The notes beneath the pieces were generated by a model. The model worked only from the letters and a program-made list of their open reading frames with translations, was not told the origin of the DNA and made no database searches. From the NCBI GenBank assembly GCA_027310505.1, contig DAIDAS010000372.1, positions 1 through 10,979 on the forward strand: 10,979 nucleotides of DNA, read 5' to 3'. The stretch comes from a bacterium. GTDB lineage: Bacteria; Pseudomonadota; Gammaproteobacteria; Burkholderiales; Methylophilaceae. The translations under genes and the position numbers were made by a program. This document shows positions 1-8,100 of this stretch, one piece after another (position 1 is the stretch's first letter; the number at the start of each line of letters is the position of its first letter).

Positions 1-12
1 ATCCAGAAGGCA

Positions 13-1098
13 ATGAATACCCTGACCCCTACCGCATTCGCCGGCCTCGAGCACCTCGCCACCGCCGTTCTGTTACTGGACGGCGATAGTCGCGTCTTGT
101 ACGCCAATCCCGCTGCAGAGGTCTTGTTTGCTGTCAGCACCCACCAGATGGAAGGCTTGCCCCTGGCGCAGGTTTTCCCCGGCGCCGAGGTGTTGCTGAC
201 CGCCGTGGACAGCGCACTGGCCGGGAACAGCCCGTTCCGCGAGCATGAATTCCCCATCACCACCGTGCGCCAGAATTCGCTGGCTGTCACCTGCACTGCC
301 ACGCCGGTGGATTCCCCCCCGGTACGTCTGGTTCTGGAGTTTCAGCAGATGGACCAGCAATTGCGTATTGCGCGCGAGGAACGCATGCTGATTCAGCAAC
401 AGGCCAACGCGGAACTGCTACGCAACCTTGCGCATGAAATCCGCAACCCGCTGGGTGGGTTGCGCGGTGCCGCGCAGTTGCTGGAACACGAACTTCCCCA
501 ACCTTCTTTGCGCGAATATACCCAGGTCATCATCAAGGAAGCCGACCGCCTGCAACTGCTGATGGACCGGCTGCTGGTGCCGCACCGCGTTCCCAAGTAC
601 GAACCCACCAACATTCACGAGGTGCTGGAACGGGTACGCAGCCTGTTGCTGGCAGAATCGCCCCAAGGCATTGTCATCCGCCGCGACTACGACACCAGCC
701 TGCCGGATCTGATCGGCGACCGCGAGAAACTGATCCAGGCCGTCCTCAACATCGCCCGCAATGCCGTGCAGGCCATGGAGGGCAAAGGCGAACTCATCCT
801 GCGCACCCGGGCCGAACGGCAGGTGACGCTGGCCAGAAAACGCTATCGCGTCGCAATCAAGCTGCAAATTATCGACAATGGCCCAGGTATCCCACCGGAA
901 ATTCGCGACCGCATCTTCTATCCGCTGGTTTCCGGGCGCGCCGAGGGCTCCGGCCTGGGACTGACCCTGGCACAAACCTTCATCACCCAGCACCACGGCA
1001 TGATCGACTGCGAGAGCCGCCCCGGCCACACCTGCTTTACGATCCTGCTGCCGCTGGAATCGACCGCATACAAATCCATCAAACAGGTGACACCATGA
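13..1098 (+). CDS. ntrB: Nitrogen regulation sensor histidine kinase NtrB (GlnL)
   Basis: Cytoplasmic sensor kinase/phosphatase that controls the phosphorylation of NtrC in response to nitrogen status, normally through PII protein (family knowledge). The 361-residue product has an N-terminal PAS-like domain (about 15-115) and no membrane segment. The H-box HEIRNPL follows with phosphoacceptor His141, then the N-box around Asn246-Asn250, the G1 motif DNGPGIP (288-294) and the G2 motif GSGLGL (312-317). Length and order fit NtrB throughout. The ATG at 13 has an AGAAGG ribosome-binding site at 5-10. The 3' end overlaps the ntrC start in ATGA (1095-1098), so the two are probably translationally coupled. 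Only 12 bases lie upstream, so the promoter and any glnA neighbour are not visible. Another NtrB/NtrY-like kinase is less likely because the partner is a full NtrC. Confidence 0.95.
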   Translation: MNTLTPTAFAGLEHLATAVLLLDGDSRVLYANPAAEVLFAVSTHQMEGLPLAQVFPGAEVLLTAVDSALAGNSPFREHEFPITTVRQNSLAVTCTATPVDSPPVRLVLEFQQMDQQLRIAREERMLIQQQANAELLRNLAHEIRNPLGGLRGAAQLLEHELPQPSLREYTQVIIKEADRLQLLMDRLLVPHRVPKYEPTNIHEVLERVRSLLLAESPQGIVIRRDYDTSLPDLIGDREKLIQAVLNIARNAVQAMEGKGELILRTRAERQVTLARKRYRVAIKLQIIDNGPGIPPEIRDRIFYPLVSGRAEGSGLGLTLAQTFITQHHGMIDCESRPGHTCFTILLPLESTAYKSIKQVTP

Positions 1099-2483
1099 AA
1101 CCAATCTGGATCATCGACGATGACCGCTCCATCCGCTGGGTCTTCGAGAAAGCACTCGCGCGCACCGAAATGGAATGCAGAACCTTCGCGTCAGCGCCTG
1201 ATGCCCTCGCCGCATTGGGTGAAGAGCAACCTCAGGTGGTCGTCAGCGACATCCGCATGCCGAATGGCTCCGGCCTGGATTTTCTGCAAGAGATCAAGAA
1301 GCGCCTGCCGGATGTGCCAGTCATCATCATGACGGCTTATTCCGATCTGGAGAGCGCTGTAGCAGCATTCCAGGGTGGCGCGTTCGAATACCTGGCAAAG
1401 CCTTTCGACGTAGATCAGGCGGTAGACATCATCCGCCGGGCCGTTGAAGAAAGCACCCGCCAGGCCGCAGAAAGCGAAGAACCGCAAGAAACGCCGGAAA
1501 TCATCGGCCAAGCACCCGCGATGCAAGAAGTATTTCGCGCCATCGGTCGCCTGTCGCGCTCACACTCAACGGTCATGATCAACGGCGAATCCGGCACCGG
1601 CAAAGAACTGGTGGCAATGGCGCTTCACCGGCACAGTCCGCGTGCAGACAAACCGTTTATCGCCATCAATACCGCGGCCATTCCCAAGGATCTGCTGGAA
1701 TCAGAGCTGTTCGGCCACGAACGCGGCGCCTTTACCGGCGCGCAGGCGGCACGACGCGGGCGCTTCGAACAGGCCGATGGCGGCACCCTGTTCCTGGACG
1801 AGATCGGCGACATGCCGGCCGACCTGCAAACCCGATTATTGCGGGTGCTGAGCGATGGACAGTTTTACCGGGTGGGCGGCCACCAGCCGGTCAAGGTCAA
1901 TGTGCGCATCATTGCCGCCACCCACCAGGACCTAGAGGAGCGCGTCAAGCAAGGCCTGTTCCGCGAAGACTTGTTTCACCGGCTCAACGTCATCCGGCTG
2001 CGCCTGCCGCCGCTACGCGAGCGTCGCGAGGATATCCCACTACTGGCCAGATATTTTCTGCAGCATAGCGCGGCCGAACTCGGGGTGGAACCGAAGCAGC
2101 TTTCCGCTTCTGCGCTGCGCTACCTCACCACGCTGGGCTGGAGCGGCAACGTGCGCCAACTGGAGAACGTCTGCCACTGGCTCACCGTCATGGCGCCCGG
2201 GCAGAATATCGACGTCGCCGACCTGCCGCCGGAACTGCGCGAGGATCAAAGCCGACCGCTCCACGCCGCCTCGTGGCAGGAGGCACTGGGCCAGGAAGTA
2301 TCCGACCTGCTGAACCGTAACGAGCACAACATCCTGGAAAACCTGACCCATCAATTCGAGCGGCTGATGATCACCAAAGCGCTTGAATACACCGGCGGAC
2401 GGCGCATCGAAGCCGCCACGCTGCTGGGGATGGGGCGCAATACCCTGACGCGGAAAATCCAGGAACTGGGAATAGATGACTAG
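1095..2483 (+). CDS. ntrC: Nitrogen regulation response regulator NtrC (GlnG)
   Basis: Sigma-54-dependent activator of nitrogen-assimilation genes, phosphorylated by NtrB. The 462 residues show a receiver domain (1-120) with acidic IDDD near the N-terminus, phosphoacceptor Asp52 in VVVSDIRMP, Thr80 and Lys102. The AAA+ domain has Walker A GESGTGKE (164-171), the sigma-54 contact loop GAFTGA (211-216), Walker B LFLDEIGD (232-239) and the arginine-rich PPLRERREDIP segment near 305. A C-terminal Fis-type helix-turn-helix (about 425-460) ends GMGRNTLTRKIQELGI. All key residues are present, so it should be functional. Its start lies inside the ntrB stop. Its TAG stop shares the CTAG at 2480-2483 with the stop of the convergent pcm gene, and I see no terminator hairpin between them. 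Confidence 0.96.
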   Translation: MKPIWIIDDDRSIRWVFEKALARTEMECRTFASAPDALAALGEEQPQVVVSDIRMPNGSGLDFLQEIKKRLPDVPVIIMTAYSDLESAVAAFQGGAFEYLAKPFDVDQAVDIIRRAVEESTRQAAESEEPQETPEIIGQAPAMQEVFRAIGRLSRSHSTVMINGESGTGKELVAMALHRHSPRADKPFIAINTAAIPKDLLESELFGHERGAFTGAQAARRGRFEQADGGTLFLDEIGDMPADLQTRLLRVLSDGQFYRVGGHQPVKVNVRIIAATHQDLEERVKQGLFREDLFHRLNVIRLRLPPLRERREDIPLLARYFLQHSAAELGVEPKQLSASALRYLTTLGWSGNVRQLENVCHWLTVMAPGQNIDVADLPPELREDQSRPLHAASWQEALGQEVSDLLNRNEHNILENLTHQFERLMITKALEYTGGRRIEAATLLGMGRNTLTRKIQELGIDD

Positions 2484-3133
2484 AAGGTAAAACGCTCGGG
2501 CTGGGGAGCGTTCACCAACGACGGAATGCAAATCTCAAAAAGTTTTTCAGTGCGATATACGTTAGAGGTAGGGCAGGAAAGCAGCGTCGCCTCCATCACC
2601 GGCGCCTCACCCACCACAGCGAACAGGCGTCCGCCCGGCTTGAGCTGCTGCCTGAATGCCTCCACCAGCAGAGGCACGGAGCCGGTCAGGACGATGACAT
2701 CGTAAGGCGCATGCGCCTGCCAGCCTTGCGCAGCATCGCCGGTTTCCAGCATCACATTATCGACCCCATGCTGACGCATTTTCTGGCGTGCAGCGGCGGT
2801 AAATTCTTCGACACAGTCGACACTGACCACCTCACCGGCCAGCCGGGCCAGTAAAGCAGTCATGTAGCCGCTGCCGGTGCCGACCTCCAGCACCTTGTCG
2901 GTTTTCTTCAGCCCCAGCGATTGAATGATGCGTGCTTCCAGTTTTGGCGAGAGCATGCTTTGCCCGTACCCGATGGGAATTTCAAGGTCGGCGAAAGCGA
3001 GCCCGGCATACTGGGCGGGCACAAAGTCCTCGCGCGGCACCTGCTTGAGCAGATCGAGCACGGTCGCATCCAGCACTTCCCATGGGCGGATCTGCTGTTC
3101 GATCATATTGAATCGCGCTTGCTCGAGGCTCAT
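2480..3133 (-). CDS. pcm: Protein-L-isoaspartate O-methyltransferase
   Basis: Cytoplasmic SAM-dependent repair enzyme that methylates L-isoaspartyl residues in aged proteins (family knowledge). The 217-residue product carries the class I methyltransferase motif VLEVGTGSGY (81-90), an acidic motif II region VVSVDCVEE (102-110), and the family's substrate-side segment IGYGQSMLSP (54-63). The reading frame stays open upstream to 3274, but that extension would be coded by the antisense of the TPP riboswitch. I therefore chose the ATG at 3133 (MSLEQARFNM), where homology to this family begins; its ribosome-binding site is weak. An AATAAT preceded by TG (plus-strand 3167-3172) could be an extended -10 about 34-39 bases upstream. 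The gene is divergent from thiC and convergent with ntrC. Cysteines and the MIEQQIRPW start resemble the shorter pcm-like branch common in betaproteobacteria. Confidence 0.9.
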   Translation of the reverse strand: MSLEQARFNMIEQQIRPWEVLDATVLDLLKQVPREDFVPAQYAGLAFADLEIPIGYGQSMLSPKLEARIIQSLGLKKTDKVLEVGTGSGYMTALLARLAGEVVSVDCVEEFTAAARQKMRQHGVDNVMLETGDAAQGWQAHAPYDVIVLTGSVPLLVEAFRQQLKPGGRLFAVVGEAPVMEATLLSCPTSNVYRTEKLFEICIPSLVNAPQPERFTF

Positions 3134-3161
3134 TTTTGCAATATCCCTACACCGTAAATTC

Positions 3162-3190
3162 TTGCAATTATTCCATATTTCAAGTACTTT
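3162..3190 (+). promoter_or_regulatory. Candidate thiC promoter
   Basis: TTGCAA (3162-3167) and TACTTT (3185-3190) are separated by 17 bases and would start transcription near 3196. That is where the first pairing strand of the TPP riboswitch begins. The hexamers are only moderate matches to sigma-70 consensus, so the call rests mainly on spacing and position. It would overlap the divergent pcm promoter region. Confidence 0.35.
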
Positions 3191-3195
3191 CGCAG

Positions 3196-3283
3196 GCATT
3201 GCTGGGGGTCTGCCGCGAGGCAGTGAGATACACCCTTTGAACCTGATGCGGATCATGCCGCCGTAGGGAAGCATGGCAAATGC
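3196..3283 (+). promoter_or_regulatory. TPP riboswitch (thi box) upstream of thiC
   Basis: The segment holds the thi-box hallmarks in order: a GGGGGTCTGCC / GGCAGTGAGA hairpin arm (3204-3227), then CACCCTTTGAACCTGAT (3231-3247), then CATGCCGCCGTAGGGAAG (3254-3271). The closing helix is GCATTGC (3196-3202) with GCAAATGC (3276-3283), with one bulged A. It binds thiamine pyrophosphate and in proteobacteria usually represses by hiding the ribosome-binding site. Here AGGAG (3303-3307) lies about 20 bases after the aptamer, which suits translational control. I did not find a clear rho-independent terminator between aptamer and gene. Confidence 0.93.
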
Positions 3284-3313
3284 TCCTTACGTTTTTCCTC
3301 CTAGGAGTACCCA

Positions 3314-5184
<1,871 letters not shown>

Positions 5185-5185
5185 G

Positions 5186-5281
5186 GTGGAATGTCGTGAA
5201 GGGTGCGGTGCGTGCTGTATCGCGCCCTCGATTTCCAGCCCCATCCCCGGCATGCCGGACGGCAAGCCGGTTGTCAACTAA
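5186..5281 (+). pseudogene. Native YkgJ-like cysteine-cluster gene, truncated at the island junction
   Basis: A GTG at 5186, one base after the thiC stop and six bases after AGAAGG (5174-5179), opens a 31-codon frame. It starts MECREGCGACCIAPSISS and keeps the cysteine cluster typical of the YkgJ/UPF0153 zinc/iron-chelating family. After codon 28 (GKP, to 5269) it departs from the family and stops at TAA 5279-5281. Codon use is GC-rich, like thiC, so this is the chromosomal gene and was probably co-transcribed with thiC. The remainder is expected at the far end of the island beyond the window. It is too short to make a working protein. Confidence 0.75.
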
Positions 5282-5290
5282 AGGTATACA
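5260..5290. other. Probable left attachment junction (attL-like) of the island
   Basis: The match between the native ykgJ stump and the family ends at about 5264-5270 (AAGCCGG). The following bases, TTGTCAACTAAAGG, belong to neither the native gene nor its copy, and base composition changes here from GC-rich to AT-rich. I infer a recombination crossover within or next to this stretch. Large serine recombinases use short cores with little flanking identity, so no direct repeat can be recognised without the right end. Confidence 0.5.
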
Positions 5291-5550
5291 TGAACTGCCG
5301 TGAAGAGTGTGGCGCGTGCTGTATTGCGCCTTCAATCTCTAGTCCTATACCTGGAATGCCTAATGGGAAACCTGCGGGGGTTAGATGCGCTCAACTAACG
5401 TCTGAAAATAAATGTGCGATTTTTGGACTTTCAAGTCGGCCTGGATGCTGCTCTGGGCTACAACCATCAATTGAAATGTGTAAATCTGATAGACAAAGCG
5501 CAATTACATGGCTTTCTGAACTTGAAGCCTTAACCAAGCCAACCAATTAG
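5290..5550 (+). CDS. Complete YkgJ-family cysteine-cluster protein, island-borne copy
   Basis: An 86-residue protein of the YkgJ/UPF0153 family, described as zinc- or iron-chelating cysteine-cluster proteins of unknown role. Cysteines sit at 3, 7, 10, 11, 33, 42, 53, 54 and 64 with the family segment GACCIAPSISSPIPGMP. The ATG at 5290 follows AAAGG with five bases between; the frame is open upstream to 5203 but that part has no homology. The first 28 residues match the native stump at 25 positions by my count, yet only about 61 of 84 bases agree, mostly through synonymous changes, and codon use is AT-richer. It is therefore an imported ortholog rather than a recent duplication. The start sits 104 bases after the start of the broken native gene and probably shares its transcript. 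Confidence 0.85.
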   Translation: MNCREECGACCIAPSISSPIPGMPNGKPAGVRCAQLTSENKCAIFGLSSRPGCCSGLQPSIEMCKSDRQSAITWLSELEALTKPTN

Positions 5551-5562
5551 GCTTTCGCAAAT

Positions 5563-5592
5563 GAAAAAGGGTATCAAGAACTCGATACCCCT
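5563..5592 (-). terminator. Rho-independent terminator for the winged-helix gene
   Basis: Read on the minus strand, GGGTATC (from 5590) pairs with GATACCC across an 8-base loop and is followed by TTTTTC. A wobble and an A-T pair extend the stem to about nine. It lies 20 bases after the stop of the gene starting at 6067. On the plus strand the same hairpin follows the ykgJ copy, but without a T-run. Confidence 0.8.
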
Positions 5593-5611
5593 CTGTAGTC
5601 TAAACTAGCTA

Positions 5612-6067
5612 TCAATACTCATAATCCGACTCTTCGTCGTCATAGTAGAGACCTATATCCCCATTACTTTCATCATCGCTTTGTCTGTAATCGTCTGGTG
5701 AGCGCCATTCTTTTTCACTTTCGGCGTTATTTTTGACTTCCTCGGAAGCTGTTTGTTGTGCATAAGGCTTCAAAGTGTAGACGGTGGAAATTCCTGCACG
5801 CTTTTGAGGTTGTTTTTTAGTCAGTAAGCCCATGTTTTGAAGATGGGTGGTTGTCTCAGAAATAGCAGTGACCGCATTGATATGGGTGTAACGAGATAAA
5901 GTCTCCCGTGATGGATTACAAATGCCTTCGTCATTTGCGTGAGCATAGAGCGCAAGCATCGTACGTAGCTGACGTTCAGTCAGGCGAGCATCTTGTAGCA
6001 GGTCAATCGGAACTCGAATATAACGAGTGCCAAGATAAGCGGGGATTGGGCGTTTTTGGTTATTCAT
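5612..6067 (-). CDS. Winged-helix DNA-binding protein (HTH_36-like) with acidic tail
   Basis: A 151-residue protein whose residues 28-100 read as a winged helix-turn-helix. LTERQLRTMLALYAHAN is followed by GICNPSRETLSRYTHIN, ISETTTHLQNMGLL and a wing ending TVYTLKPY. This layout resembles the HTH_36 and DnaD-like domains found in phage and plasmid replication or regulatory proteins; the assignment is from pattern only. Residues 105-151 are low-complexity and strongly acidic (many D, E, S and Y), probably disordered. AAAGGA lies about eight bases before the ATG. An inverted repeat lies in its leader at 6084-6120, so autoregulation is possible. It could be a replication initiator-like protein or a transcription regulator of the island. 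Confidence 0.75.
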   Translation of the reverse strand: MNNQKRPIPAYLGTRYIRVPIDLLQDARLTERQLRTMLALYAHANDEGICNPSRETLSRYTHINAVTAISETTTHLQNMGLLTKKQPQKRAGISTVYTLKPYAQQTASEEVKNNAESEKEWRSPDDYRQSDDESNGDIGLYYDDEESDYEY

Positions 6068-6083
6068 GTTGAAAATCCTTTCA

Positions 6084-6120
6084 GTTGTTTAAGGGGTGCA
6101 GAAAATATGACCCCTTCAAC
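6084..6120 (-). promoter_or_regulatory. Inverted repeat in the leader of the winged-helix gene
   Basis: AAGGGGT (6091-6097) is matched by ACCCCTT (6110-6116) across 12 bases. After a three-base bulge on one side, GTTG (6084-6087) pairs with CAAC (6117-6120). It begins 17 bases upstream of the start codon at 6067. It could be an operator dyad for the protein itself or an RNA hairpin in the leader; nothing here decides between them. Confidence 0.45.
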
Positions 6121-6516
6121 GTGTAGAGAGTGATTTTCAAACAAAGAGAGTTTTTAACGGATTTTGACCATAATATTTTCTTATATAGGCAGGAATCGTT
6201 ATAAATTTACCTAATCTAACAAGGTTGTGAATTACATAACCCGCAGCAGACTCAGGGCTATCTTTCGGTAAGCAAAATTGCCAAAGACCATTTCAACCGG
6301 ACCTCGCTGCGCTCAGTCCTTACCATCCATCCCATTGGCTACACTATGTTAAGCGCGCCACGCGCGCAAATATTTGGTGATAAGGTAATATGAAAAATGG
6401 GGTTACGAGAAAAGTGCTACTGTTTAGGTTTTTCTTTGTTAGTGTAGGATGAAAGTGGTTCATCGATAACCATGCATAATTTGAAGTGAATTTCTTGAAC
6501 AAGTCGGACTGTCTGA
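6121..6516. other. AT-rich intergenic stretch without a recognisable gene
   Basis: About 400 bases between the divergent winged-helix gene and the exported-protein gene. The reading frames here are short and unsupported. I see an imperfect 7-bp hairpin at 6233-6251 (GGTTGTG / CATAACC) and a GCGCG-CCA-CGCGC hairpin at 6353-6365 in otherwise AT-rich DNA. No iterons, tRNA or convincing promoter were found. Confidence 0.5.
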
Positions 6517-6544
6517 AATGTCCCAAAAGCGGTCATTAACTGAG
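6517..6544 (+). repeat. Degenerate repeat, copy A
   Basis: AATGTCCCAAAAGCGGTCAT and the following TAACTGAG resemble the reverse complement of 7041-7061 (CCCAAAGGGGTCATTCAACTC). The copy lies just upstream of the exported-protein gene at 6565. The match is imperfect and found by eye. Confidence 0.4.
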
Positions 6545-6564
6545 TTGTATCTAAGGGGAATGAA

Positions 6565-7026
6565 TTGCAGCGAATCTGGGTTATTTTTCTTGTGTATTTG
6601 GTTTTGATGCCAAACGCATACGCTGACACGTCATATTATTTTGGGAATTACTCTTGCAATCCTAAACAAGATAAATTGACCTTCTTTGCCTACTTATCCG
6701 ATGACCTAGATATACCTACGAAGAATACCGAAAATGAAGTGATTTATTCAGCCGATAAACTGGCTGAGAAAAGAGATAAGTCTGGAGATTTCCAGAAAAT
6801 CGTAAAGCATTGTCATTTATCCAGCGGTATTTTCAAAATCGCATTGAGTGCGGGATACGATAGTATTGGGGGGTGGGCTTGGCCAGAAATCAGGATATTT
6901 AAAGGCAACAGACAACTCTATTACTCAGTAAGATATGAGTTTATTGAAAAGTCTCAAACAGTCGAACTGAGTGGTAAATCCGGCAAAATCAGAACAACTT
7001 CAGATATGCCTTCAGACTCAGAATAA
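6565..7026 (+). CDS. Small exported protein of unknown function
   Basis: The product has 153 residues with a clear Sec signal peptide: MQRIWVIFLVYLVLMPNAYA, with probable cleavage after Ala20. The mature part (about 133 residues) has two cysteines (CNPKQ and KHCH) that could form a disulfide, and a beta-rich look (IRIFKGNRQLYYSVRYEF). I do not recognise the family. The start is TTG, supported by AAGGGG (6553-6558) six bases upstream and an in-frame stop at 6541; the nearby ATG at 6560 is in another frame and closes quickly. It is convergent with the exported protein at 7128-7991. The location is probably periplasmic. Confidence 0.7.
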   Translation: MQRIWVIFLVYLVLMPNAYADTSYYFGNYSCNPKQDKLTFFAYLSDDLDIPTKNTENEVIYSADKLAEKRDKSGDFQKIVKHCHLSSGIFKIALSAGYDSIGGWAWPEIRIFKGNRQLYYSVRYEFIEKSQTVELSGKSGKIRTTSDMPSDSE

Positions 7027-7040
7027 TTTAACTCTGCCCG

Positions 7041-7079
7041 GAGTTGAATGACCCCTTTGGGCCCATAACGGACGGTCAC
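7041..7079 (-). repeat. Degenerate repeat, copy B
   Basis: The first half, GAGTTGAATGACCCCTTTGG, is an inverted relative of copy A at 6517. The second half, CCCATAACGGACGGTCA, resembles copy C at 8030 (TGGGACTTAACGGACATT). It lies between the two convergent exported-protein genes, next to an AACTC-GAGTT mini-hairpin (7030-7045). The matches are approximate. Confidence 0.4.
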
Positions 7080-7127
7080 TTTACTTAAAAGCCGCCATTC
7101 AATTTTTGCTCAAACTTTATAACTGTT

Positions 7128-7991
7128 TTATTTGGCTTTGTTCATGCGGTATTCACAAACCCGTCGAGTCATACCATTTTTCCGCAGAAACACATCTAAC
7201 AATGGGGAGCCTTTCGGCTTTCTTTCGAGTTCACTAAATTCGAGAAATGTATCGAAGTAGTAAATATCTTTGTATTTGAAGATTCCCAAAGTTTTGCCCA
7301 TTGGCCGAAATTGCTTTGACTTTGCCCCAGCGGGAAGGGGGTATCCTCCACTGGGATGGCCAAAAAGCTCCATGGTCCTATTTTCATCAATGCGTTCTTG
7401 TGAATCCTCCAAAACGAAGGCCACCTGAGGCTGACTGCCATCAGTCGAAAAATTCTTATTATCAATAGTCTGACCACAGACTCCCAAGGGAGCATTAAGC
7501 CCATAGCCCTGCCATACCAGCACATTGTCAGGTGACCCATCGTTATCAATATCAACGAGTGGGTCGTATCGCCAAGCAACTATTTCACCGTCTCGAAGAA
7601 ATTTTTTAACTGTTTCCAAGGAGTCAATGCTTGGCCCCACCCCATTGCTCTTTAACATTGCTTCGTAGGCATCATCATCTTCTTTACTTCCTTGGATACG
7701 AAGCTGCATAAATTTTGAAAGTCTAGGCAAAAGCGTATGAGCTTCTTCAGCGGTTAGCGGCTTGCGATTAAGCGGTGTAAACCCAGGAACCGATGTGGCC
7801 TCTGGTCGACCACAAAAAGGAGGTTTTGCATAAACGGTAGTGTTCAGTCGCTCTAAGTAGGCTTCACATACGGGAACGCTCGAACCTTTTACTAGGTTAA
7901 ATTTGTAATAAGTTGGTTCTTTCTTATCTTCTGCTTGACCCGACAATGCATACATTCCGAACAAAGCAAATACAGTAAGAATTAACTTCAT
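7128..7991 (-). CDS. Exported protein of unknown function with a calcium-loop-like motif
   Basis: The product has 287 residues beginning with a Sec signal peptide (MKLILTVFALFGMYALSGQA, probable cleavage after residue 20). Mature features are cysteines at 42, 60 and 172 plus one near the C-terminus (VCEYRMNKAK), and an EF-hand/dockerin-like acidic loop DIDNDGSPDNV (147-157). That loop type often sits in FG-GAP-like or calcium-stabilised extracellular proteins. I do not recognise the family as a whole. GAAAGG lies six bases upstream of the ATG at 7991, a good ribosome-binding site. The gene faces the exported protein at 6565 tail to tail. The pairing of two secreted orphans may mean a joint function, but nothing in the sequence proves it. 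Periplasmic location is inferred. Confidence 0.75.
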   Translation of the reverse strand: MKLILTVFALFGMYALSGQAEDKKEPTYYKFNLVKGSSVPVCEAYLERLNTTVYAKPPFCGRPEATSVPGFTPLNRKPLTAEEAHTLLPRLSKFMQLRIQGSKEDDDAYEAMLKSNGVGPSIDSLETVKKFLRDGEIVAWRYDPLVDIDNDGSPDNVLVWQGYGLNAPLGVCGQTIDNKNFSTDGSQPQVAFVLEDSQERIDENRTMELFGHPSGGYPLPAGAKSKQFRPMGKTLGIFKYKDIYYFDTFLEFSELERKPKGSPLLDVFLRKNGMTRRVCEYRMNKAK

Positions 7992-8029
7992 TTCGGCCTT
8001 TCTGATTGTTATTCGTGAACGTCTGCTAC

Positions 8030-8047
8030 TGGGACTTAACGGACATT
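8030..8047 (-). repeat. Degenerate repeat, copy C
   Basis: TGGGACTTAACGGACATT resembles the second half of copy B (TGGGCCCATAACGGACGGT, 7059-7077), in the same orientation. It lies upstream of the exported-protein gene that starts at 7991. The match is short, so the confidence is low. Confidence 0.3.
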
Positions 8048-8100
8048 AATTCTGCTCGATTGCAGCAAAAAACACCATGAGTAATGATTGTACCAAGGGG

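Noticed and set aside
418..1104. Long minus-strand frame (228 codons) opposite ntrB
   Set aside because: It is antisense to a clearly recognised kinase with all its motifs; GC-rich codon structure commonly leaves such mirror frames open.
3134..3274. N-terminal extension of the pcm reading frame
   Set aside because: These codons are the antisense of the TPP riboswitch and pcm homology starts at the ATG at 3133.
5203..5289. Upstream in-frame extension of the second ykgJ copy
   Set aside because: The extension reads the native stump in the wrong frame (MRCVLYRALDF...) and has no family similarity; ATG 5290 has its own AAAGG.
6344..6629. Two short minus-strand frames of 60 and 70 codons upstream of the exported-protein gene
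   Set aside because: They overlap each other and the signal-peptide region of a better supported gene, and have no ribosome-binding site or recognisable motif.
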